A DNA stretch of 64,000 nucleotides from Phaeosaccion multiseriatum (taxonomy: Eukaryota; Ochrophyta, other classes), in assembly GCA_965112735.1 (NCBI GenBank), contig OZ218953.1:2976001-3040000 (forward strand), given 5' to 3'. Under the pieces are notes generated by a model. It saw only the letters and a program-made list of their open reading frames with translations. It was not told the DNA's origin and made no database searches. Positions 10,853 through 20,124 of the stretch are shown here, piece after piece. Made by a program: the position numbers and the translations under genes. How positions within the stretch are numbered: the stretch's first letter is position 1; the number at the start of each line of letters is the position of its first letter.

Positions 10853-13800
10853 GCGGGCCGCAGCAGGGGCAGGGCGGGGGCGTGGGCGGAGGTCGTGTTC
10901 TTGCTGTTGGTGGGGGTGCCGGTGCTGCTGCTGCAGGAGGGCGGGGCGGAGCTGCAGATGCGGGTGGGGCAGGTGGGGGGCGTCATGTGTTGGCGCGAGG
11001 GCAGGGCGATATTGTCGCGCTTCAGCCACAGGCGCTGGATCAGGGAGACGCGATTCTGGTGTATGTGGGGGAACAGGTGAGGAAGAGAGGGTCGCGGGTC
11101 GGAAGGCTTGGGGAGGGGGGAGGGGGAGGGAGAGAGAGATTACACGCTCCCCCTCTCTCTATTCTTTAGGTTCGGTATCGGCGCTTCTATTTTGTCTTGC
11201 TGAGCTTCACGCCATGTGTGTGGTTGGACCCGTCTCCTTCCAAGTAGCGTGGGGGGTTGGCCATACGAATCGAACCCTGATGGTGCCGTACCCTACCCCT
11301 TCCCCTTCCCCCTTCCCTCTCTGTCTCTCCCTCTCTCTCTGGAATGCCGTTCCGTCCACCTACACCCTATGTACGTAATGTCCATGCATCTCCATCCTCC
11401 AGGTGGCAGCCCTGATCACGGCAGCGGGGACAGGCATGCGTGTGTGCGCGCTAGGGTCGCTCGAATTCTTCGCACTACCTCTGTGGGTAGGGTGGGTGAT
11501 GGATCTTTTCACCCTACAGGCCTTTGGTAACACGCTCCAGGACAGGCTGGACTTGCTGACGGAGGTGCCAGTGGTGTCGCTGCTGATTCACTGGTTCGCA
11601 GGCTTTCTCTTTGTCGTGGCCACGGCAACGGTGCTCGCTGAGGTGAGAGGAAGAGGTAGATTGGGACATACACACACACACACACCGGCACACACACACA
11701 CACACAGGCGTGCACAGTGTTCCTGGCCCTGTTCAGGGGTTACTGACAGACACTCACTTCCGTCACTTCTTTCCCTCATCTCTTGTTACCATGGCGCTTG
11801 GTACTGGGGCCCTGTGTTGTTGTACTCCACCACACCCCACTTCAACCAATGTGTAGGTCAAGAAGCTCTTCCGACCCGGCAGGCTTCCTCTGCTCTTGAC
11901 CGCCAATGATGACCACGACTTCCGATTGCAGGTATGTAGTATGTCCCCAAACCCAACCCACGTGGGCACAGGGTATCTGTCTGCAGGTGCGCCCACTCCG
12001 TCGTTCTCTCTTCATCCTTCCTCTTCCTCTCCCTCTCTCCTGCTTTGCAAAGCTCGCGCTTATCATGGGATGATGAGGCTTTTATCTGAATGATTATAGC
12101 TCTGTCCGTGGGAGGCCGAGGATAGAGCATGCGCATGATTCGCGTCAATTCCCCCTGCCCCACCCTCCCACACCACCTGTGCAACCCCTCCCTCGCCCTC
12201 CTCATCCACCTACCCACCCCACCCACCCTTCCATTCTCGCCCCCCCTCCCCAGGCTCTGGATGAGTACTACAGCCAGAGTCTGGAGCACCACGCAAAGCG
12301 CCTCCTGTTGCTCTTCACCATGTACGTCCCCCTACTCATGTTGGTAGTGTACCTGCCTGTGAGAGCCTCCAAGCTGATCCCAGCGGAGTGGTGGGGTGGT
12401 GGCCAGCTTCACTTGAGATTCAAGGAGCCCTTCTTGGAGCTGCAATTGCCGCTGGAGCTGCTGCTCTTCCATGTGGTGATGCCGGCGGCGGTGGAACGGT
12501 TCCATCTGCGTGTGCTTGTGCAGCGTGTTTTGGCTAGGTGGCTGTGTTGGATCACGCCGAAGCTAGGCGTATGGAACTATCTCATGGCGGAGGCAGAGGC
12601 AGGAGAAGAGGGACAAGGAGAGGAATGGGCAGGGGCAGGGGCACGGTTGATAGTCCACCGTGGCGGTGTGGGAGGAGCAGCAGTGGGAGGGGAAGGCGGA
12701 GGAGGAGGAGGAGGTGGACGACGACGACGACGAGGAGGAGGAGGAGGAGGAGGAGGAGGAGGAGGAGGAGGAGGAGGAGGACAAGGCGCAGCGGTGCAAC
12801 AGCGAGAGCCAGAAGAGGAGGAAGTGATAATTGTGTCAGATTCCGAGGAGGAGGAGGAGGAGGAGGAGGAGGAGGAGGAGGAGGAGGAGGAGGAGAAGGA
12901 AGGCAATCTTTTGAACGGCGATCTTAACCAACAAATGATTCTGGGGCCCCGCAGGGACGATGAAGATTATGATTCCGACTCTGAGGAAGATGAAGACTCC
13001 GAGGAGCAGGGGGAGGACGTGGAGGAGGAGAAGGAGGAGGAGGAGGCGGAGGGAGAGGTGAAGGAAGACGACATTTGGAAAATGTTCCGTGTTCTTCAAG
13101 GGGGCGAGGAGGAGGAGGAGGAGGAGGAGGACAAGTTTTTGAACATGTTCGAAGCTCTTCAGGACAACGACGAGGAAGAGGAGGAGGAGGAGGAGGAGGA
13201 GGAGGAGGAGGAGGAGGAGGAGGAGGAGGAGAAGGAAGGCGATCTTTTGAACGGCGATCTTAACCAACAAATGATTCTGGGGCCCCGCAGGGACGATGAA
13301 GATTATGATTCCGACTCTGAGGAAGATGAAGACTCCGAGGAGCAGGGGGAGGACGTGGAGGAGGAGAAGGAGGAGGAGGAGGCGGAGGGAGAGGTGAAGG
13401 AAGACGACATTTGGAAAATGTTCCGTGTTCTTCAAGGGGGCGAGGAGGAGGAGGAGGAGGAGGAGGACAAATTTTTGAACATGTTCGAAGCTCTTCAGGA
13501 CGACGACGAGGAGGAGGAGGAAGAGGAGGAGGAGGAGGAGGAGCTGGACGAGCAGCAACTGTTGCAACGACAACAAGTACAAGAGCAGCAGCAGGAGCAG
13601 CAGGCACGGCGGCGGCAGAAGCGGCGGCGGCAGAAAGAGCGGCGGCGGCAGCAGCGTGAGGAGCGGCGGCGGCAGCAGCGTCAGGCGCGACAGCAGGCAC
13701 GAAGAGCAGCACCTCCCCAACGACCAGACTTCCTATCAGCCAGGATTGCGGCGCTACTCGTGTGCAGCAGTGGGGCACTGACGGTGTTCAGCACGGTGTC

Positions 13801-15148
13801 GATTCATCTACCGCTCTTCATGGGAAGGTGAGAGAGAGAGCTTGTTTCGCTTGTTTCGCGTCCGTTAGTAGTAGTTGTTGTGGTTGTTGGTGTTGTTGTT
13901 TGTGGTCTTCTTCTTCTTCTTCTTCTTCTTCTTCTTCTTCTTCTTCTTCTTCTTCTTCTTCTTCTTCTTCTTCTTCTTCTTCAGCGAATTTCAAACTCAA
14001 TGTTGCCCCCACTTGCTCTACCCTGCCCCCTCTATCCCTCCCACTCCCTCCCCCTTCCTTCCTTCCTTCCTTCCTTCTCCCCCTCCCCTTCCAACCGCTC
14101 CCCTCCCATCGCCACACCAGAGCCCTCTTCTCCCTTGTCCGCCTCCCTGTGGAGAACGACTTTTACAGCCTTTGCATAGGCCTCTTGTGCTCTTGGGGTC
14201 TCTACGCCTTTGGACTGTACGCTCAGCAGGTGCTGGGCAGGATGCATCGCAGACAAGTCGCATGGACACTGCTCAAGTGGGCAGACTTGGCCGTGCAGTG
14301 GGCGGTGAGTGGAGGGAGGGAGGAGGGGGGGGAGAGAGGAGAGGAGGGGTGAGGAGAGGAGGGCAGGGAGAGAGGGAGGGAGGGAGGAGGAGAGGAGGGA
14401 GGAGGGGAGGGAGAGGAGTAGAAGCTCATGTCTATCGTTAGCTCAACTCTCTCCGCCCAAAGTTGGAAGAGAGTCTGTTCAGCTTTGAGCGAAAAGCAAT
14501 TGAGTATGCATCTCACTCTCTTTCTCTCCTCCTCCTCCTCCTCCTGCTCCTCCTCGTCCTCCATGCTGTATCATCAACTGCTGAATGTCGTCGGCCCGCC
14601 GCCTTAGGTGCTGCTGCTCGTGTGGGTGGTGGCCCTGCCCCTCATGATCGGGACTCTGTTCGAGCTCGTGTTCGTGCTGCCGCTCCGCATACCCGTAGGA
14701 GAGGTGCCGCACGTTGCCCCTGCTCAGGTGAGGGACGAAGCTCAAGGGACGAGGTTCGAGGGGGAGGGAGGAGGGGAGAAAGCTACGATTGTCCACTAGG
14801 CCTATTGTCAGCTGTGACTGTGATGCCAGCTTATTCGCCCCCCTCCCTCCTCCTCTTCCTCCTCCTCCTCCTCCTCCTCCTCCTCCTCCTCCTCCTCCTC
14901 CTCCTCCTCTCCGTCTCCACTCGCTGCTCAGAATTGGGCACTTGGGCTCGTCTTTCTCAAGATATGGGTGCGCTGTGTGATGCTCGGCCCTGCTGAGCCG
15001 CACCACCCTGACGACGGAAACCACTGGGCCAGCTGGAGGGAGCTCTTTGAAAAGGTCAAGAGGAACGGCGTCCGAGGGGTGCAGTTCATGTGGACGTTTC
15101 AGCATGTCTGCCAGCCGCTGTTCAACGTGGTGAGTGAGCAAGAGAGAG

Positions 15149-15189
<41 letters not shown>

Positions 15190-15611
15190 GGGGGATGCAG
15201 GGCTCAGCGGCAGAGGAGGGGGAGGGGATTCCCTTGTCCGTGCTGCGTTTGGCGCAATCCTCTTCCTCTGGCTCAGTCCCCTTCTCTGTCTCTCTCTCTC
15301 TCTCTCTCCTACCCCACCCCCGCCCCACACCCACTCACACTCCTCAGATCGCCGAGTACCTGTGCGTGCCCTGTATACTTGCCCAAGGAGTGGCACCCCT
15401 CGTCTTGACCTATGTACACTCCAAGGGCGCGGACCCCATGCTGCTGTCAGGGATTGAGCGTTTCGCCTACCTGTGGTACGTTGTGTTCAAGGTGGTTCTC
15501 TCTTGCCTGCGCAAGGCCGGGGTCTGGCTGGGTAAGCTTCATGACAAGATTCGCGACGAGGCCTACCTGGTGGGGTTGGAGCTCAAGAATGCACCGGGCA
15601 GCACGCCATAG
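7009..15611 (+). CDS. Doa10/MARCH6/SSM4-family RING-CH E3 ubiquitin ligase of the ER membrane
   Basis: Exons: 7009-7653, 7916-8005, 8219-8305, 8543-9590, 9785-9886, 10396-10605, 10700-11076, 11170-about 11217, 11403-11642, 11857-11931, 12254-13827, 14121-14304, 14608-14727, 14932-15129, 15348-15611; about 1753 residues. A RING-CH finger (C4HC3) spans residues 165-213, with CRVCRMGEEDG, YPCKCKGSIRYVHQDC and KKCELC. Many hydrophobic membrane segments follow. The last two exons hold the family-typical C-terminal region (NWALGLVFLKIW; AEYLCVPCILAQGVAPLV; DEAYLVGLEL). Known members of this family ubiquitinate misfolded and N-degron proteins at the ER or inner nuclear membrane. The RING is unusually internal, after a roughly 160-residue acidic/Ala-rich leader, and the cytosolic loops carry very long Glu/Asp, Gly and Gln insertions. 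The donor at 11218 (GTGTGG) is the weakest junction. Confidence 0.9.
8814..9200 (+). repeat. Glu/Asp codon repeats inside Doa10 exon 4
   Basis: GAG/GAC/GAT codon runs encode a strongly acidic low-complexity loop of about 70 residues between membrane segments of the Doa10 homologue. The frame stays open on both sides and hydrophobic family sequence resumes directly after it (from about 9300), so it is translated rather than intronic. Confidence 0.75.
9893..10040. repeat. GTGA/GAGT repeats in a Doa10 intron
   Basis: The intron after the exon ending at 9886 begins GTGAGTGAG and continues into two stretches of GAGT units (about 9905-9945 and 10009-10038). The repeat unit equals the 5' splice-site consensus, so the donor position is chosen from frame continuity: it joins a Gly codon split across 9886/10396. 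Confidence 0.85.
12895..13545 (+). repeat. In-frame 336-bp tandem duplication within Doa10 exon 11
   Basis: Copy 1 starts at 12895 and copy 2 at 13231, a period of 336 bp (112 codons). Each copy encodes a unit containing NLLNGDLNQQMILGPRRDDE or its Asp variant, KEDDIWKMFRVLQGG and DKFLNMFEALQD, separated by Glu runs. The copies differ at only a few positions, for example AAT/GAT at the first codon and AAG/AAA before the second Phe. The duplication is therefore recent. It sits in a predicted cytosolic loop. Confidence 0.93.
13908..13983. repeat. TTC trinucleotide repeat in a Doa10 intron
   Basis: About 25 TTC units form a pyrimidine tract in the intron 13828-14120, upstream of the acceptor CACACCAG. 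They are non-coding on the evidence of the split Arg codon joining 13827 to 14121. Confidence 0.9.
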
Positions 15612-16112
15612 CAGGAGGAGGAGCAGGAGAAGGGTGGTAGCACCACTCCATAGCAATTGCAGCAGTAGGAGCAGCAGCAGCAGCAGCAGGAGGAGGAGGA
15701 GCAGGAGGAGGAGGAGGAGGAGGAGGAGGAGGAGGAGGAGGAGGAGAAGCTGCAGCAGGCGCTTGCTTCCTGCGGTTCACCATCGGGTGGTGGTGAGTGG
15801 CACTCACTCTCCTCGACCGCCGGCAGTGTGTCCCAAGGGAGAGAGGATGCTCCGCCGTGCGTGCGTACTTCATACATGCTCACAGACACTACGCCGGTGA
15901 TGTTATGCCATTCATAGGACAAATCTGTTTATACCATGATACCACATCGTTCACAGAGAAAAATACATGATAATAGAGAACGTATCTGGTGAGACGTTTG
16001 TGTTCTTATCCCGCCCGTCGCAGAGGTCAAGCACAGAGAAACTCCGTGTCGCCTCCTTCCTGTAGAGGCCGCCGCAGTAGCAGTCCTTCCTGTAGAGGCT
16101 GCTTTCAAGTGC
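15612..16112. other. Convergent 3' region between Doa10 and the TBL-like gene
   Basis: No gene was seen. The region begins with GGA/GCA runs (about 15610-15750) that form the 3' UTR of the Doa10 gene. A short imperfect direct repeat (CTTCCTGTAGAGGC) occurs near 16056 and 16086. It presumably holds the two 3' UTRs and polyadenylation sites. Confidence 0.5.
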
Positions 16113-17502
16113 CTAACTCAGCTCCTCCAGTCGCTCCAACATCATCGTGTACAGCGCGCGGGCGACGTCATCACTGGGTCCGGGCATGCAGAAGTGAAGA
16201 CAGTCTCCGTGAGTACCAACCTCGCCCCCCACCTTCGTATGCCCCAAGGAGTCCGTCCCTGCCAGCCACAGCATGCCGAACATTTCGTCAAAAACGTTTG
16301 TAGTGGTGGTGCCCTCCGACTGTGCCTGCTGCTGTGCGAGTTGCCCCTGGTCCTGTCCCTGCCCCTGCCCCCCTCCTCCTTGTCCTCCTTGCACTTTTAT
16401 CGACGTTTCGCGCTGTAGCGTGGAGAGAATCTCTTCAATTCTGCCCTCCTTTTCCACTCCCTCCACACACCCCAGGGGTTTACCCTCTCCCTGTAGCGCT
16501 GCAAGCTTGGCAACATCGTACACTCCTTCTGGCGTTGCAAACTGGGGCTGCCAGTTCATCATGAAAATGAGCGACGATAGTTCTCGCTGCCTCGTTCCTT
16601 CCCCATAGAGGGCCTGGATTTCACCAATGTTCCTTGTCAGCATGCGACCATAGATATTCTCCACGACGATGATATCGAACTCGCTCGTCTTGGTCAGATG
16701 CGGCACTTCACTAAAGTAAGAAAATCGCCCCCCGAGAAGCTTCCCCTCCCCCCCTTCCTGTTGCCCCCCCTGGAAGTCAACGTGGATGCTGGTTGTGCCC
16801 GAGTGCTTTCCGCACGTTAAACAGTTGAGCGTGTTATGGCAGGGCATTGGGCCGTTCCCTTGCTTGTCACAGCCATACCACGTTGAACGTATCGTCTCTA
16901 TGGCCCCGCCATGCTTTTCTAGTGCACAAGCCAGCGAGATGAGCACCTGGCGCATCAGGGAGTCACCCACAAAGGCGACTTCTTTCCCTCTGATGAGCTC
17001 CGCAAAGCGCGCCCCAGCTCCTGGGGCGGACATATCTCGGAGCTGGCAGCCGGCAGGCATAAAGTGGGTGCGGGCAGCCTTTTGCGCATGTTCCAATGCT
17101 CCTTGATGCACGCAGCTATACTTCCCCCACTCCAGATCACATGTAAGGTTCCAATAATTTGGAGCGAGCTGAGGGGAAGGGAAAGGACAGGCGTAGCAGT
17201 GAGTTGAGGGCAAAGAGAGGAGAGCAAAATATTCTTGTTCTTACGTCTCTTTCGAGCTCCCAGGTTCCATTCAATGGACGTTTACGGGAAGCTTCGCCGC
17301 TAAAGCAGTAGCTTCCTCCGCTGTCGTCTGGATTCGCGTCGCTGCTCGCCACGAGGACGAGGAAGAGCTGCGAAGCGAGGAGAAGAGAGAGCCAGTAACG
17401 GGGGAGGGAGGCGGGCAATCGCTGGGGCTCGTGCTCTTCTTTGGTATACCTTGGCCCGATGTGGACCACGCGCAAGGATGTCTTCCCCGCCTCCTCAGTC
17501 AT
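16113..17502 (-). CDS. Trichome birefringence-like / PC-esterase family protein (probable Golgi glycan O-acetyltransferase)
   Basis: Two exons, 17502-17245 and 17168-16113; 437 residues. An N-terminal signal anchor (YWLSLLLASQLFLVLVAS) is followed by the short Cys/Trp-containing domain typical of TBL proteins (YWNLTCDLEWGKYSCVHQG). The PC-esterase domain then has the GDS nucleophile motif (VAFVGDSLMRQ, Ser156) and, near the C terminus, the DxxH motif (GDCLHFCMPGPSD, Asp408 and His411), giving the expected Ser/His/Asp set. Plant members O-acetylate cell-wall polysaccharides in the Golgi; an equivalent role on an algal wall polymer is inference. A Gly/Gln-rich insert (about residues 360-375) is lineage-specific. 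The start at 17502 is divergent from the mTERF-like gene about 150 bp away. Confidence 0.78.
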
Positions 17503-17651
17503 GACAGCAAGACATGGCTGGGGCGGGGCAGGGCAGTTAAGAATGACGCCAACTGTGAATTTTCATGGATCCGCGATCTTCTCGACTCGCTCGCTCGCTC
17601 TCGCTCTCATTTCCAATCCGCTCAGCGGAGGCCTGCCGCCTCGCGGCCAGA

Positions 17652-18647
17652 ATGATCTCCTTGCGCGAGGGGAGGTCTTCTTGGCAGCCTCTGCTCGCCA
17701 TCTGCCTCGCTTGCTGCGTACTTGATACAGGACAACCCTTCGGAGTCGGAAGCATGCATGCAGGTTTACGCCTCCCGAGAAGGAGTTATCGCTCCATTGG
17801 TGGCAGCGGCAGGGGATGGCATGGGTGGGAAGATGGGCAAAGGATGAGGAGTGGAGGGAGCTTGAGCTTGAGAGCTACACGTGGGCCATTAGGCAAGGAA
17901 AGTAGGAGTAGAGTCAGCAGCAGCCGAAGCGGGAGCAGGAGGAAGAGGGTGAGGGCGGCGACAATGGCCACCGCCACCACCAGCACCAGCAGCAGCAGCA
18001 GAAGCAGCAACAGGAGGAAGACGGAGAGAGGGCCGGCAGCATCCTTGAGGAAGCGGGACGAACCACCACAGTCGATCGATGGAGCAAAGCGATTTTTCTT
18101 TCTGGGGGAGCTGGGGCTTTCAGAGGAGGAGCTGCAGGCTCTACTCCACAACCCCTCCTGGAGAAGGACGCTGCAAACTCGGAAGCTCGAGGTCTTGCGA
18201 CCTTTCGCGGAGGTTATGATAAAGGAGTTGAAAGGAGCAACACCACGAGCTGTCGGGCTGCTGCTGCCGAGACTTGTGGGGGCCAACCTCGAGCGCACTG
18301 TGAAACCGAGGCTCGAGGTGATGAAGGCGGTGGGCATTCAGCCGGTGTTTGGCCACATCCGATCCCTCTGCCGCACATGCAGCGACGACAAGTTCGGGGC
18401 GTGGGTTGCCCGAGGCGCATCATTCCGTACCAACTTCGATTTCCCCTGCTCCTCTCCCTCCTCTCCTTCTTCTTCTCCCTCTGATTCCCACTCAAGCGGG
18501 TTCCCCCCACCCCTGCAAATGTCCAAAGATTACCTACCATCCTCTCCCCCCACTGCCCCCTTCGTCTCTCCCTCTGACCTCTATGATGTACCTTTGGCAG
18601 AGCCGATCTCGTGGGTGCGGCGACGGCAGCCCCCATCTCGCCCTTGA
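17652..18647 (+). CDS. mTERF-like protein with a probable plastid or ER-type presequence
   Basis: Single exon; 331 residues from the ATG at 17652, or 360 from an upstream in-frame ATG at 17565. I prefer 17652 because a signal-peptide-like start follows at once (WQPLLAICLACCVLDTG). The middle is basic and Ser/Arg-rich. From about residue 150 an alpha-helical repeat region resembles mTERF motifs: LGELGLSEEELQALLHNPSW, then ATPRAVGLLLPRLVG and VMKAVGI. mTERF proteins bind organelle nucleic acids and act in transcription termination or RNA processing. Only two or three motifs are visible, fewer than in most family members, so the assignment is tentative. The C terminus is Ser/Pro-rich and may hide an unrecognised intron. 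Confidence 0.5.
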   Translation: MISLREGRSSWQPLLAICLACCVLDTGQPFGVGSMHAGLRLPRRSYRSIGGSGRGWHGWEDGQRMRSGGSLSLRATRGPLGKESRSRVSSSRSGSRRKRVRAATMATATTSTSSSSRSSNRRKTERGPAASLRKRDEPPQSIDGAKRFFFLGELGLSEEELQALLHNPSWRRTLQTRKLEVLRPFAEVMIKELKGATPRAVGLLLPRLVGANLERTVKPRLEVMKAVGIQPVFGHIRSLCRTCSDDKFGAWVARGASFRTNFDFPCSSPSSPSSSPSDSHSSGFPPPLQMSKDYLPSSPPTAPFVSPSDLYDVPLAEPISWVRRRQPPSRP

Positions 18648-19296
18648 GACTTGAGAGAGTTGAGTGTTGAGGCTTGACTCGGCAGCGTAGGGTCGGCACC
18701 TCCTTTAAGGGAGGGAGAACGCACTTTTGTTGTCAGCCGTAACGGGCAGGGCGTCTCTTCAGCTTTTTCAGTTTTTGTTTTGATTTTGATTTTGAATGCA
18801 AATAGCAGTAGGAAATATGTTTTAAATATGGCCTTTATGTGCCAAGTAAATATATTACGAGTGCACACACACGAGCAGGGGGCTTGCACCATCATTCCTT
18901 TTGTAGGCGAGAGAGGTGGAGAAGAAGAGGAGGAGGAGAGGGGGTGTGGGTGGAGTGCATTTCATCCTCATCTAGCAAGAGCGCAGGTTACCTCACGCAC
19001 GCACACACACACGCGCACGCACGCACACCTCGCCAAAGTAAGCGTGCCTGTGATTCCGTGCGTGGTTGGTGGAGTGAGGGGTGGGCGTGAGCGTGAGTCG
19101 AGAGTGAGAGGGAGTGTGTGAAGAGTAGGCCTTGCATACCACAGGACCAGAGTCTCAGATAGGAGGTAGAACCACACCGAGACCAGCACCGTCCTAAACG
19201 ATCAGCTTGTTATTATGATCCACCTATCTGGAGTTGAGCAAGGAGGAGGAAACTTTATTGACTTAATAGGAGTCACCTAAGAAACTGAAAGTGTGA

Positions 19297-19332
<36 letters not shown>

Positions 19333-19367
19333 GTGTCGCTGTGTCTCCGGGGCCCTCGAGGGGCCGG
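18648..19367. other. Intergenic region with a GT microsatellite
   Basis: No gene was seen. The stretch holds the probable 3' UTR of the mTERF-like gene (AT-rich near 18770-18860), a CA/CG-rich patch near 18995-19030 and a GT repeat at about 19298-19331 bordering the retroelement-like fragment. Confidence 0.5.
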
Positions 19368-19952
19368 TTACTCCCCCTCTAGGGCGGGGAGGGGGAGTGC
19401 GGGACCGGCTCCGCGGTTGAGCCGACCCAGGAAGGCGCGCTCCCGCTCCGAGAGCCACATCTGGTGGCTGCAGCTGACGAGGCGGCGTAGTCGTGTCAGG
19501 ACGTGGCCCTTGGTGGTGGAGGAGCCCGTGCGGCCAGTGCGGGTGACCACGTGCTCGGCGAGTGCGTGCAGGAGCGATTGCGCCTGTGCGCCGAGTCGGC
19601 CGTGGGTCTCGATGGCGAAGGTGGAGAGGCGAACACGCTCTCGGTCGTACGTGCCCCTGTAATGTCGCTCCTTGCGGGTCTCGCTGTTGGCGGCTGCCGC
19701 TCCCGGTCTAATGTCCGTGCGGAGCACATTCAAGGCCGTCCTGCAGAGGTTGTTACTCAGGGTTAGGTCAAGCATGTGCGCCGGGTGGGCAAAGGTGGGG
19801 TCGCGGGCTCCGGAGAGGGCGCCTCGGGGGAGGGTGGCGTCCATGCGGAAGGTCCGGGCGATGTTGTGCGGGGGGTTGAAGAGCTCCGAGCTCTCGTGTC
19901 CGACGCGGGAGACGTAGTTCTGCTTGAACATGTCCTCGACGGAGGAGAGCAT
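19368..19952 (-). mobile_element. Retroelement-like ORF remnant (C-terminal region)
   Basis: A 194-residue frame reads LDLTLSNNLCRTALNVLRTD, then SETRKERHYRGTYDRERV, then FAIETHGRLGAQAQSLLHAL and ends shortly after a basic Trp-containing stretch. The order of an LDLTL-type motif, a basic (R)K..HY segment and an F.(V/I)ET.G.LG..A..LL..LA motif is what I associate with the C-terminal regions of reverse-transcriptase ORFs in algal retroelements. No reverse-transcriptase catalytic block, integrase or LTR is visible nearby, so only a fragment remains. A GT microsatellite lies just downstream. It could instead be an unrecognised host exon. Confidence 0.4.
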
Positions 19953-20124
19953 CCCGGTGTGATAGAGCGAGCTCTGGTTGGGGCAAGGAGGAGGAGGGGA
20001 AAAAAATATGTCAGCAAATATCGAATACGGTCGATTTTAAAAGCGTTACTCCAAAATCGAGGCTCTTCCTCATTTTCTGTATCATTACAACAAGGATGAG
20101 GTAGTATAGATAGAATGATGTAGG

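Noticed and set aside
12836-13720. Minus-strand poly-leucine frame of 294 codons
   Set aside because: Antisense shadow of the Glu-rich codons in the Doa10 exon 12254-13827.
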